Assembly: GCF_000701705.1 (NCBI RefSeq)
Contig: NZ_JNJP01000001.1
Location: 186,001-250,000 of the forward strand
Origin: Bilophila wadsworthia ATCC 49260
GTDB taxonomy: Bacteria > Desulfobacterota > Desulfovibrionia > Desulfovibrionales > Desulfovibrionaceae
Direction of reading: 5' to 3'
DNA length: 64,000 nucleotides
The position numbers and the translations under genes are program-made. Shown in pieces: positions 35,901 to 44,022 of the stretch. Position 1 is the stretch's first letter; each line of letters opens with the position of its first letter. Below the pieces are notes generated by a model, which worked only from the letters and a program-made list of their open reading frames with translations, ran no database searches and was not told the DNA's origin.

Positions 35901-36667
35901 CATGGAAGCAGGCCATTGCCGACCGGACCACGCATTCGCCGCTGGAAAAGCTCACCGACATGGACATTGAGGCTGAGCGCAAGGCGTTCCGCGACATCAT
36001 CAAGCGCGAACCCACGGAAGAAGAAATGGTCATGTACCTGAACCATCCCGGCGACGCCGTGAAGACGGTTCAGTTCCGTGCCAAATACGGCGATCCCAAC
36101 CGACTGCCGCTGCCCGTCTGGTTTGAAGGCTGCTCCGTCGGCGAGGAAATCAACTTTGTGGATACGTCCGGCAAGCCGCACCAGTTCCTGCTGGTGAGCA
36201 TGTCCCCGGCCAACGACGCGGGCGAATCCATGGTCCGCTTCGTGCTTGACTCGGAAATCTTCAGCCAGCTCGTCAAGGTCGCCCCGCCCAAGAACGGCGG
36301 TGCCGGGGGCGCGGTGATGGCCGATCCTGCGGACAAGTATCAGGTCGGCGCGCCGAGCAACGGCGACCTCTGGGTGATGTACGTCCATCCCGGCGACATC
36401 GTCGAGGAGGGCGAAGAACTGTTCAACGTGTCCATCATGAAGCAGGAAAAAGCCGTTCTGGCTCCTGTGGCCGGCATCGTCAAGCGTGTGCTCAAGACCG
36501 CCGACTACAAGGAAACCAGGAAGATGGAAACCGTCCGCGAAGGCGAGCTCATCGTGGAGCTCGGGCCGGTTCCGCGCATCTGCACCAACGAGGCGTGCAG
36601 TCGTCCGTTGCCCATGAATGACATCGAGTTCTGTCCCTACTGCGGGGAACGGCTCAGCCGGATCTAA
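32957..36667 (+). CDS. pyc: Pyruvate carboxylase with C-terminal zinc-ribbon extension
   Basis: 1236 residues, about 90 longer than most single-chain PYCs. Domains in order: biotin carboxylase (1-460; IHPGWGFASE, ATP-grasp loop EGGGGGRGIFL), carboxyltransferase (about 530-830; FTDTTTRDS, HYHRHMTDG), PYC tetramer-type linker, and a biotinyl domain with IMKQEK, Lys-1162. After it come Cys-1209, Cys-1214, Cys-1226 and Cys-1229 (C-x4-C, C-x2-C), a zinc-ribbon-like tail. It converts pyruvate and bicarbonate to oxaloacetate with ATP. It is followed after 44 bases by ppsA, the order I recall for Desulfovibrio vulgaris. Confidence 0.94.
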   Translation: MAAKTFEQVLDEVRGKPILVANRGIPARRICRAIRERFAAVPVMTATDIDKAAPAASSAQELLLLGSDPRAYLDLDLIIAKAKQRGIIAIHPGWGFASEDERFPQKCEEAGITFIGSKADSMNLLGNKVQVRKIAKRLGIPVVPGSEGAVDVPAARKVVDEITLPIMLKAEGGGGGRGIFLVREKSELEDAFFKASAMAQASFGNPRLYVEKYLEQVRHIEIQVIADQHGNVFAFDERDCSVQRNHQKLVEITPSPWAGITPELRERLKEYSRMLVREVGYYSLATVEFLVTPQGEPYLIEVNTRLQVEHGITESRYGVDLVEEQIAVAFGAKLRLTEENTKPSHFAMQVRINCEDPQNNFAPNSGLITRYVSPGGPGVRIDSNLSAGYEFPPNYDSAGSLLIAYGRDWQKVLGIMDRALTEYMVGGVKTTIPFYRQVLKHPAFRAGMFDTGFIPSAPELMIYADLAPESERLAKLIAEISAKGYNPFVQLGEYRSHTTPRLPRQDVVLPAIPSKVRKEPSPYPHGDRVALLDYVRDSGRVHFTDTTTRDSTQSNSGNRFRLAEDRLVGPYLDNCGFFSLENGGGAHFHVAMMANMTYPFTEAKEWNKFAPKTLKQILIRSTNVLGYSPQPKNLMRLTGEMICDNFQIIRCFDFLNHIDNMRPFAEVALSRRDVVFEPAISMSWANGFDVAHYLGVAENVLSVCGDVAGMSEKEVSRHIILGLKDMAGVCPPRFMTEVVTALRKRWPELVLHYHRHMTDGLFVPSVGAAAKAGVQIVDTNLGACVRSYGQGDTLATAAYMEGELGLKTAMNKDMVRDANFVLKQVIPYYDRYCAPYFQGIDNDVTEHAMPGGATSSSQEGALKQGYIHLLPYMLKFLAGTRKLVRYHDVTPGSQITWNTAFLAVTGAYKRGGEEEVKYLLGVLDRVNDVPDEAELSEGTRAARLALYQDCNDAFRNLLLGKFGKLPLGFPPDWVYESAFGNAWKQAIADRTTHSPLEKLTDMDIEAERKAFRDIIKREPTEEEMVMYLNHPGDAVKTVQFRAKYGDPNRLPLPVWFEGCSVGEEINFVDTSGKPHQFLLVSMSPANDAGESMVRFVLDSEIFSQLVKVAPPKNGGAGGAVMADPADKYQVGAPSNGDLWVMYVHPGDIVEEGEELFNVSIMKQEKAVLAPVAGIVKRVLKTADYKETRKMETVREGELIVELGPVPRICTNEACSRPLPMNDIEFCPYCGERLSRI

Positions 36668-36711
36668 GGGACATCAACCGATACGAAGAGAGAGCCTGGG
36701 AGGCAATCCTC

Positions 36712-39700
36712 ATGACGAAAACTCCTTCCGCAACCAAAAACCGACAAGACGAGGTTCCGGTGGAAGATCTTCTCAAGCGCTTGGTCCTGACCGGCGCGGA
36801 CATCGTGCGGATCGGCGAGGACGCCGAGCTGCTGGTGGGTGGCAAAAACTACAACACGGCACTGATCAGCCGGGTTGAAGGCGTTCGCATTCCTCAGTTC
36901 CGCGCCATTTCGTCCGTGGCGTTCCACATCGTGCTCGACGAATGCAAGGTGTGCGCGGCGCTGATCCGTTCCATGGTCGACGAAGCCTATAACCGCATCG
37001 ATTGGGCTTCCCCCGAAGTCACCAAGGATCACGAGTTCCTGCCGAAATTCGTGCGTTCCGTCGCAGCCGAGATCCGCAAGGCTTCCGAAGCCGATCCGGA
37101 ACTGCCGCATATCCGCCTGCGCACGTTCGTCAACAACGTGGTCGACGGCTTCGCCTCCTCGCAGGAAGGCATCGACCAGCTCCGCAAGCGTTCCGTCATG
37201 GTGCAGGCCGCCATCCTGTCCTGCCCCCTGCCCGAACGCGTCGACAAGGCCGTCCGTTCCGCCTACCGCGACATCTGCGCCGAAGCGCAGGAAAGCGACG
37301 TGCCCGTGGCCGTGCGTTCCTCCGCCGCCGGTGAGGACTCCCGCAAGAAAGCCTTCGCGGGCCTTCAGGACACCTTCCTGAACATGGTCGGCGACGACGC
37401 AGTGGCCACCGCGTACCTGTGGGACTGCGCCTCGGCCTATAACCTGCGCTCCATGATTTACCGCCGGGAAGCCATCCTCGATGCTCTGACCCAGTCCGAA
37501 ACCACGGGCCAGGAAGAGCTTGCCGCGCAGGCGAAGAAGGAATGGTCCATCGAGAACACGTCCCTTTCCGTGTGCATCATGCGCATGATCAATCCGGTGG
37601 TGTCCGGTACGGCGTTCAGCGCCGACACCGCCACGGGTTGCCGCGGCACCGTCCGCAAGGACCTCGTGAGCATCGACACCAGCTACGGCCTCGGTGAAGC
37701 CGTGGTGGGCGGCCGCGTGACGCCCGACAAGCTGTATGTCTACCAGAAGGACGACGGCAGCGAAGTCGTGATCCGCTTCATGGGCAGCAAAACCATGAAG
37801 ATCGTCTATGACGAAAACGGCGGCACCAAGGAAGTGCCCGTTCCGGAACGCGAGTGTATGCTCTGGGCCCTGACCCCCACGCAGGCCGAGCAGGTCGCCA
37901 AGGGCGTGCGCGCCGTGAGCAAGGCCTACGACGGCATGATCATGGACACCGAGTTCTGCATCGACTCCAAGGGGATGCTGTGGTTCGTGCAGGCACGCCC
38001 CGAAACACGCTGGAATGAAGAACTGGCCCTGCATCCCCACACCATCTTCATGCGCCGCCGCGAAGTGGAGCCCAAGGCCGCCGCTGCCGCCGAGATATTG
38101 TTGACCGGTAACGGGGCCTCCCGTGGTGCCGGACAGGGTAAGGTCCGCTTCCTCCGCTCCGCGCTGGAACTGAACCGCGTGGGTAAGGGCGAAATCCTCG
38201 CCGCCGAACGTACCGACCCCGATATGGTTCCCGGTATGCGCGTGGCCTCCGCCATCCTCGCCGACGTGGGCGGCGACACCAGCCACGCGGCCATCACCTC
38301 CCGCGAACTCGGCATCGCCGCGGTCATCGGCATCCAGAACCCCACGGCCCTTCAGGCTCTGGACGGTCTGGACGTCACCGTCGACGGCACCCGTGGGCGC
38401 GTGTACCGCGGCCTGCTCCCGCTGCATGAAGTCGGCGGCGAAATGGACGTGGAAGCCCTGCCCCAGACGAAAACCCGAGTCGGCCTCGTGCTCGCGGACA
38501 TCGGGCAGGCCCTGTTCCTGTCCCGCCTCCGCAACGTGCCGGACTTTGAAGTGGGCCTGCTGCGCGCCGAATTCATGCTCGGCAACGTGGGCGTGCACCC
38601 CGCCGCGCTGGAAGCCTTCGACAACGGCGAACTGGAACGCCTCGTCCAGAAGAAGATCGGCGAACTGGACTCCAAGTTGCGCAAGACCATCCGCGAACAG
38701 CTTGACGCTGGCCTCGTGTCGTTGGATCTCCGCCTCCGCGAACACGTCGGCAACATCACCGGCTTCGCGGAAGAACTGGAAAAGCTCGGCAAAAAGGACG
38801 ATCTCCGCAATCCCGACGAAATCATGGCCGTGTATCGGCGTATGCGCGAAGTTGAAAAGCTGCTGGACGAATACACCGAACGTGCCGCGCGCTTCTACAG
38901 CACGCTGGAGACGTCCGCGGATCTGGCCGAACACGTCCGCATCATCATGGGCTACGAGTCCGAACTGCTGACCCTGTCCGGCGATTCCCCCGAAGTGAAG
39001 GCGCGCCGCGCCGCCATCGAAAAGGAAATCGGCGATCAGGTCAGCTACGCCGCGCTCAATCCGGCGGTGCAGGAAACCCTGCGCCAGATCGCCGCGCTGC
39101 GTGAAGACGTGGGCGCCCGCTGCGGCCTCGCCAAGGAAATCGCCGCCCTGCGTTCCATCCCCGGCGAAATCGGCACGCTCATCCGCGCCCGCGGCCACAA
39201 GAACGGCCACGACCACTACGTGCAGACGCTGTCTCAGGGATTGGCCCTGTTTGCGATGGCCTTCTACGGCAAGCCCATCGTGTACCGTACCACCGACTTC
39301 AAGACCAACGAGTACCGCAACCTGCTCGGCGGCAACCTCTTCGAAGATCACGAAGACAACCCGATGCTCGGCTATCGCGGCGTATCCCGCGATATCCACG
39401 ACTGGGAAATCGAGTCCTTCAAGCTGGCCCGCTCGGCTTACGGCGCGCACAACCTCCAGCTCATGTTGCCCTTCGTGCGCACGCTGGAACAGGCCCGTGC
39501 CATGCGCGGCTACCTCGACACCGTGCACAACCTGCGCAGCGGCGAGGACGGCCTCAAGATCATCCTCATGTCCGAGCTGCCTTCCAACGCCATTCTGGCG
39601 CGGCAGTTCATCCAGGAGTTCGACGGCTTCTCCATCGGCTCCAACGACATGACCCAGATGGTGCTGGCCACCGACCGCGACAACAGCTCGCTCTCGCACA

Positions 39701-40281
39701 TCTACGACGAGGAAGACCCCGCCGTGGTCTGGGCGATTCTGGTGACCATCTTCTCCGGGCAGAAGTTCGGCAAAAAGGTCGGCTTCTGCGGCCAGGGCGT
39801 GGCGAACAGCGAAGTGCTGCGCGGCCTCGTGGCTATCAGCGGCATCACCTCCGCCTCCGTCGTGCCCGATACCTACTACCGCACGAAGCAGGACTTCGCG
39901 GCCGCCGAAGCCCTGAACATCTCGGCTTCCGGCCTTGGCAAGTGGCTTGGCGAACAGCACCAGGCCAAGCTGGTCAAGCTGCTTGAAGCCGCCGGAAAGG
40001 CCGATATCGCCAAGCTCGCCTCCGATCCGGCCAAGATCCGCGCCTGGTACGATGCGGAAACCGCCCGTCTGCACGGCGAACTCCGTGACAGCCTCGGCGG
40101 AAGCCGCGAAAACACCGCCCGCAAGGCTCTTAAGACCTTCCGCGCCACGTTCCACAAGCCGGTCATCTATGCCGCGTGGAACTGGAACGAGACCGTCGAG
40201 GACGCCCTGCATCAGGCCGGTTTCGCCACCTTTGAGGAACAGGCTGCGGCTCTGGCCGAACAACGCAAGAAGCTGGCGTAA
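36712..40281 (+). CDS. ppsA: Large PEP synthase (pyruvate, water dikinase), 1189 aa
   Basis: The N-terminal ATP-grasp/PPDK region (about 190-435) includes VAVRSSAAGEDS and SYGLGEAVVGGRVTPDK. The phosphohistidine domain has GGDTSHAAITSRELG with His-525. The PEP-utilising TIM barrel is split: VGLLRAEFML near 605-620 and GKPIVYRTTDFKTNEYRNL near 850 are separated by a mostly helical insertion (about 630-840). The active-site Cys is in VGFCGQGVANS near 1025. A further C-terminal extension of ~100 residues follows. Ordinary PpsA is about 790 residues. It makes PEP from pyruvate for gluconeogenesis. GGGAGG precedes the ATG. Confidence 0.93.
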   Translation: MTKTPSATKNRQDEVPVEDLLKRLVLTGADIVRIGEDAELLVGGKNYNTALISRVEGVRIPQFRAISSVAFHIVLDECKVCAALIRSMVDEAYNRIDWASPEVTKDHEFLPKFVRSVAAEIRKASEADPELPHIRLRTFVNNVVDGFASSQEGIDQLRKRSVMVQAAILSCPLPERVDKAVRSAYRDICAEAQESDVPVAVRSSAAGEDSRKKAFAGLQDTFLNMVGDDAVATAYLWDCASAYNLRSMIYRREAILDALTQSETTGQEELAAQAKKEWSIENTSLSVCIMRMINPVVSGTAFSADTATGCRGTVRKDLVSIDTSYGLGEAVVGGRVTPDKLYVYQKDDGSEVVIRFMGSKTMKIVYDENGGTKEVPVPERECMLWALTPTQAEQVAKGVRAVSKAYDGMIMDTEFCIDSKGMLWFVQARPETRWNEELALHPHTIFMRRREVEPKAAAAAEILLTGNGASRGAGQGKVRFLRSALELNRVGKGEILAAERTDPDMVPGMRVASAILADVGGDTSHAAITSRELGIAAVIGIQNPTALQALDGLDVTVDGTRGRVYRGLLPLHEVGGEMDVEALPQTKTRVGLVLADIGQALFLSRLRNVPDFEVGLLRAEFMLGNVGVHPAALEAFDNGELERLVQKKIGELDSKLRKTIREQLDAGLVSLDLRLREHVGNITGFAEELEKLGKKDDLRNPDEIMAVYRRMREVEKLLDEYTERAARFYSTLETSADLAEHVRIIMGYESELLTLSGDSPEVKARRAAIEKEIGDQVSYAALNPAVQETLRQIAALREDVGARCGLAKEIAALRSIPGEIGTLIRARGHKNGHDHYVQTLSQGLALFAMAFYGKPIVYRTTDFKTNEYRNLLGGNLFEDHEDNPMLGYRGVSRDIHDWEIESFKLARSAYGAHNLQLMLPFVRTLEQARAMRGYLDTVHNLRSGEDGLKIILMSELPSNAILARQFIQEFDGFSIGSNDMTQMVLATDRDNSSLSHIYDEEDPAVVWAILVTIFSGQKFGKKVGFCGQGVANSEVLRGLVAISGITSASVVPDTYYRTKQDFAAAEALNISASGLGKWLGEQHQAKLVKLLEAAGKADIAKLASDPAKIRAWYDAETARLHGELRDSLGGSRENTARKALKTFRATFHKPVIYAAWNWNETVEDALHQAGFATFEEQAAALAEQRKKLA

Positions 40282-40292
40282 CGTGAATACAC

Positions 40293-40392
40293 GCAGGGTG
40301 CAGCCCTGCACCTGCTGAGGCTCTGCCTCAGACCCGCCGGGCTGCCGCCCGGACCTGCCCGGGGGGAGAGCCTCCCCCCCGGACCCCGGCAG
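40293..40392. repeat. Cluster of four GC-rich tandem hairpins
   Basis: Consecutive small stems are visible: GTGCAG-type, CTGAGGC/GCCTCAG, CCGGGC/GCCCGG and CCGGGGGGAG/CTCCCCCCGG. They follow one another with almost no spacer. They resemble extragenic palindromic sequence and probably protect or end the ppsA mRNA. Confidence 0.7.
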
Positions 40393-40397
40393 TTTCG

Positions 40398-40452
40398 GAA
40401 AAACGACCGTCGGGGGATGTTCCTCAGACGGATCATCCCCCGACGGTTTTTG
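40398..40452 (+). terminator. ppsA terminator
   Basis: ACCGTCGGGGGATG (40406-40419) pairs perfectly with CATCCCCCGACGGT (40434-40447), followed by TTTTTG. Confidence 0.92.
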
Positions 40453-40584
40453 TTGAAACGGTATTGTTAAAAACAACAGCCAGCTATCTTATCCCGACAG
40501 AGCATGGCCTCTTCTCTGTATTCCCTCTCCGGCTGAAACGAACTCCTGTCGCGCAGCCTCCCCACCAGTCAACATTTTTGCGGG

Positions 40585-40641
40585 TGGGGGTCTGGGGGAA
40601 GGCGCTTTTTATAAAAAACGCCTTCCCCCAGATTCCTCCCC
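40585..40641. repeat. G-rich intergenic palindrome, copy C
   Basis: TCTGGGGGAAGGCG (40591-40604) pairs perfectly with 40619-40632; the centre CTTTTTATAAAAAA is itself self-complementary and outer GGGG/CCTCCCC extend the stem. It ends one base before the AAAAGGA ribosome site of ispG, so folding in mRNA could affect ispG translation. Confidence 0.8.
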
Positions 40642-40654
40642 AAAAGGATAGTAT

Positions 40655-41734
40655 ATGGAACTCCCCCGCAAACAGACTCGACAATTGAAACTCGGCTCCG
40701 TCCGTATCGGCGGAGGTGCACCCATTGTCGTCCAGAGCATGACGAATACCGACACGCGGGACGTGGAGGCCACCCTCGGCCAGATCAAACGCTTGCACGA
40801 CGCGGGCTGCGAAATCGTGCGCGTCGCCGTACCCGACGAGACGGCAGCCAGGGCCCTGCGCGCCATTCATGACGCCAGCCCCATCCCGGTCATCGCGGAC
40901 ATTCATTTTGACTACCGTCTGGCCCTCATGGCACTGGAAGCGGGATTGGAAGGCTTACGCATCAACCCCGGCAACATCGGCGAACGCAAAAACGTGGAAA
41001 TGGTGGTCGATGCCGCCAAAGCGCGGGGCGCGGTGATCCGCGTGGGCGTCAACAGTGGTTCGGTAGAAAAACGGCTGCTGGAGCAGTACGGAGGCCCCAC
41101 CCCGCAAGCAATGGTTGAAAGCGCACTCGGGCATGTCCGCATCCTTGAGGAACACGGCTTTTACGATACGAAAATTTCCATCAAGTCGTCTTCGGTCCTC
41201 AATACCATTGAATGTTACCGGCTATTATCGCAACGCTGCGATTACCCGCTGCACCTTGGCGTCACCGAGGCGGGCGGCGTACTGCGCGGAGCCATCAAAT
41301 CCTCGGTCGGCATGGGGGTCCTCCTCAGCGAGGGCATCGGCGACACCCTGCGCGTCTCTTTGACGGCTGCCCCGGAAGAAGAGATGACCGTGGCGTGGGA
41401 ACTGCTCCGCGCCCTCGGATTGCGCCAGCGCGGGCCGGAAATCATCTCCTGCCCCACCTGCGGGCGTACGGAAATAGATCTCATCGGCCTCGCTCAAGAA
41501 GTGGAGCGCCGCCTGCGCACGGAAAACGCGCCCATCAAGGTCGCGGTCATGGGCTGTGTGGTGAACGGACCCGGCGAGGCGCGGGAAGCCGATCTCGGCA
41601 TGGCGGGAGGCCGCGACAAGGGCATCATCTTCCGTAAAGGCGAAGTCATCCGCTCCGTGCGCGGGCAGGAAGCCCTGCTTGCCGCATTCATGGAAGAACT
41701 GGATAAACTGCTTGTCGAGCGACGAGACTTGTAG
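40655..41734 (+). CDS. ispG: 4-hydroxy-3-methylbut-2-enyl-diphosphate synthase
   Basis: 359 residues, the bacterial two-domain form. It catalyses the Fe-S-dependent reduction of MEcPP to HMBPP in the non-mevalonate isoprenoid pathway. The TIM barrel carries ADIHFDYRLA and LRINPGNIG; the cluster ligands are Cys-266, Cys-269 (CPTCGRTE), Cys-301 and Glu-308 (MGCVVNGPGEA). Monocistronic, between palindrome C and its own terminator. Confidence 0.96.
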   Translation: MELPRKQTRQLKLGSVRIGGGAPIVVQSMTNTDTRDVEATLGQIKRLHDAGCEIVRVAVPDETAARALRAIHDASPIPVIADIHFDYRLALMALEAGLEGLRINPGNIGERKNVEMVVDAAKARGAVIRVGVNSGSVEKRLLEQYGGPTPQAMVESALGHVRILEEHGFYDTKISIKSSSVLNTIECYRLLSQRCDYPLHLGVTEAGGVLRGAIKSSVGMGVLLSEGIGDTLRVSLTAAPEEEMTVAWELLRALGLRQRGPEIISCPTCGRTEIDLIGLAQEVERRLRTENAPIKVAVMGCVVNGPGEAREADLGMAGGRDKGIIFRKGEVIRSVRGQEALLAAFMEELDKLLVERRDL

Positions 41735-41746
41735 CTGTCCGGCGAT

Positions 41747-41778
41747 AACAAAAGGGAGGTTGAAGCCTCCCTTTTGTT
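41747..41778 (+). terminator. ispG terminator
   Basis: AAAAGGGAGG and CCTCCCTTTT around TTGAAG, followed by GTTG; stem perfect. Confidence 0.9.
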
Positions 41779-41897
41779 GCTCTTTCCACCATCCGGAACC
41801 GAGGTCAGGAAACGCGTTTCCCTGTGTTGTACCGATCAGGCAATGCGCGCCGCTCGCCACTTGCCGCTTTTCTCGGCTCAGTGGCTTTGAAGAGGCT

Positions 41898-42908
41898 CTA
41901 CCTTTTTCTCCACCGTACCAGACGCAAAATACGCTCGTCGGCATTCCCTGAGAGAATCGCGTAACTCGATACCGCGACAACGATGACCATGCCGTGCACG
42001 GCGCGAGTCCAGAATCCCGACAGGCCGGAACTGACGATGCCCGCCTCGATCATCCCGACGATGGCGATGCCGATCAACGTGCCGTACAGCCTCCCGGAGC
42101 CTCCGAATACGCTGGTCCCACCGATGAACACGGCGGCGAACACCAGCAGCATGTACCCGTCTCCCTGTGTGGGCCACCACGACCCCATTTCCATGCATCC
42201 GATGGCCCCGGCAAAGCCCGCTATGCCGCCCATGAGCGTGTGTACGCCAAGACGGGCCGCCGGGACGTTGATGCCGAGCCGGGATGCGATGTCCGCCTGC
42301 TCGCCCGTAAACCGGATGGCGTCGCCGAGCGGGTGGCGGTTCAGGAGAAGCCAAAGGGCAAGCGCCATTACAATCAGCCAGAGCGATTGCATGGGCAGGA
42401 AGCCGCCAAGCCTCCCTGCCAGCACGCTATGCGTGGGGCTTCCCCCCAGATCCGCCAGCCCGAGTGCGAGTCCCTGGCTCAGCAGCATGACAGCGCCGCG
42501 CCAGAAAAACTGCGTCCCGATGGTCGCTATGATGGACGGCACGCCGACATACGCGACCAGAAAGCCGTTGCAGAGACCGATCCCCAAGCCGATCAGGATG
42601 GCGACAATGACGCCGAGCCAGACCTGCCCCGTGTGTATCGCCGTGAGCGCAAAGCCGAATCCGGCTACCGCCAGCGTCGAGGGGAAACACAAATCCATCT
42701 CCCCCGCCGCGACCACCAACGTGAGCCCGAGCGCCAGAAAACCGTACAGGGGCAAGGTTGAAAGCAGGCTCTCGTACATGGGCCACGCCAGAAACGCCCG
42801 CGCGCCCGTCATCATGAACAGCGCAAGCAACGCCAAGAACAACCCCGTCAGCCACAGCTGGTTGCGTGTGCTTGCGGGCAACGCCCGCCGGATGCGCCCG
42901 CCCATCAC
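41898..42908 (-). CDS. Sugar-type ABC transporter permease (RbsC/FrcC-like)
   Basis: 336 residues, about ten hydrophobic helices, BPD_transp_2 fold with the conserved GGIAGFAGAIGCMEMG and GGTSVFGGSGRLYGTLIG segments. This family imports ribose, fructose, xylose, AI-2 and other polyols. Its start overlaps the ATPase stop by four bases (ATGA). Confidence 0.9.
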   Translation of the reverse strand: MMGGRIRRALPASTRNQLWLTGLFLALLALFMMTGARAFLAWPMYESLLSTLPLYGFLALGLTLVVAAGEMDLCFPSTLAVAGFGFALTAIHTGQVWLGVIVAILIGLGIGLCNGFLVAYVGVPSIIATIGTQFFWRGAVMLLSQGLALGLADLGGSPTHSVLAGRLGGFLPMQSLWLIVMALALWLLLNRHPLGDAIRFTGEQADIASRLGINVPAARLGVHTLMGGIAGFAGAIGCMEMGSWWPTQGDGYMLLVFAAVFIGGTSVFGGSGRLYGTLIGIAIVGMIEAGIVSSGLSGFWTRAVHGMVIVVAVSSYAILSGNADERILRLVRWRKR

Positions 42909-43663
42909 GCACCTCTCCCTTCGGCGAGGGACAGCAGCCGTTCCGTCAGATCCGCCGGGGACGTCCCCTCGCGCCGCACTTCACCGACCGTCCTGCCCTT
43001 ATCCATGAACAGGAACCGATCCGCCACATCATACGCCTGATGCACATGGTGGGACACCAGCAGCACGGAGCGCCCCTTGTCCCGCAGGGCCTGGATGAAT
43101 TCCAGAACGCGTTTCACCTCTTTTAACGAGAGGGCCGTGGTGGGTTCGTCCAAGATGACCAGCCGCGCCCCGAAATACATGGCCCGCCCGATCGCCAGCG
43201 CCTGCCGCTCGCCGCCGGACAACACCCGTACGTCGGCATCGGGGTCCAGCCCCGCCCCGCCGAGCCCGAGCCACTCCCCCAGCATCACCCGGGTTGCCTC
43301 GCGTTCGGCGGCAATGTCGATGAATCCCCAGCGCGTCCTCACGTGGCGCCCCACAAACATATTCCTCCAGAGCGACTGCCCCTCGCACAGGCAGCGATCC
43401 TGATGCACCGTCTCGATGCCCATATCCCGGGCCTTGCGGACGCTGTATTTCGCCAGATCAACGGGATTCCCCCCAAACCGGAACGTGCCGCCGTCGGGAC
43501 GCCCGGCCCCGGAGAGCAGGCGGACGAACGTGGACTTGCCCGCGCCGTTATCGCCAAGCAGGGCCACGACCTCACCTTCCGCCATGTCCAGATCGGCGTG
43601 CCGCAACGCCGCCACCGCTCCGAACGATTTCCGTATCCCTCTTACACTGAGCAGCATTCCCAT
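42905..43663 (-). CDS. Sugar-type ABC transporter ATP-binding protein (FrcA-like)
   Basis: 252 residues, a single ABC domain rather than the double domain of RbsA. Walker A GDNGAGKST, signature LSGGERQALAIGRA, Walker B LVILDEPTTAL, switch LLVSHHVHQA. Single-domain partners are typical of the FrcBCA fructose-type systems. The start could be the ATG at 43663 or the one six bases later. Confidence 0.9.
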   Translation of the reverse strand: MGMLLSVRGIRKSFGAVAALRHADLDMAEGEVVALLGDNGAGKSTFVRLLSGAGRPDGGTFRFGGNPVDLAKYSVRKARDMGIETVHQDRCLCEGQSLWRNMFVGRHVRTRWGFIDIAAEREATRVMLGEWLGLGGAGLDPDADVRVLSGGERQALAIGRAMYFGARLVILDEPTTALSLKEVKRVLEFIQALRDKGRSVLLVSHHVHQAYDVADRFLFMDKGRTVGEVRREGTSPADLTERLLSLAEGRGA

Positions 43664-44022
43664 AACGCATCCATGTCACTTTGACGCCCCGCATCAGCGG
43701 GAGTTCCGCCGCGCAGCCGCTGGAAAAACATCTCTCGACCGCCATGAGACAAGCCTTCCACTTTGACCGCATTTTCAAAGACAATCTGTGCCGGAAGAGA
43801 CTGCGGGCAAAGATTTGATAGGCACGAACGTCTTTGAAAGGAGAGAGGTTCCGCGCTGGCGGTTTTGGGGAAGGGAAGCGCTCCTCAAGGGAAACGCTCC
43901 GCTCCCTTCCCCAATGCCTCTCTATTCTTTCAAAAGTAAAAAAGCGCTAGCCTGCCTGTCCGGAAAAAAGAAAAGGGGATACTTCTTCAGAAGCTCCCTT
44001 CTCCCTTTTGGGGGCGTTTCCT
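43664..44022. other. 359-base gap between binding-protein and ATPase genes
   Basis: Holds palindrome D (43832-43936) and no gene. A hairpin here is commonly used to keep binding-protein message more abundant than that of the membrane components. Confidence 0.55.
43832..43936. repeat. G-rich intergenic palindrome, copy D
   Basis: Inner arms TTGGGGAAGGGA (43865-43876) and TCCCTTCCCCAA (43903-43914) are perfect. Outer arms CTTTGAAAGGAGAGAGG and CCTCTCTATTCTTTCAAAAG are nearly complementary and match copy B at 24660. Confidence 0.78.

Larger units (their letters stand above)
40282..40654. other. 373-base structured region between ppsA and ispG
   Basis: No gene. It is filled with hairpins: a GC-rich tandem cluster (40293-40392), a terminator (40398-40452) and palindrome C (40585-40641) just before the ispG ribosome site. 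Confidence 0.75.

Noticed and set aside
32864..36388. 1174-codon open frame antisense to pyc
   Set aside because: High GC at third positions leaves the opposite strand free of stops; the pyc frame has all family motifs and the antisense translation has none.
36664..40476. 1270-codon open frame antisense to ppsA
   Set aside because: Same cause; it also runs through the ppsA terminator and has His/Val-rich shadow composition.
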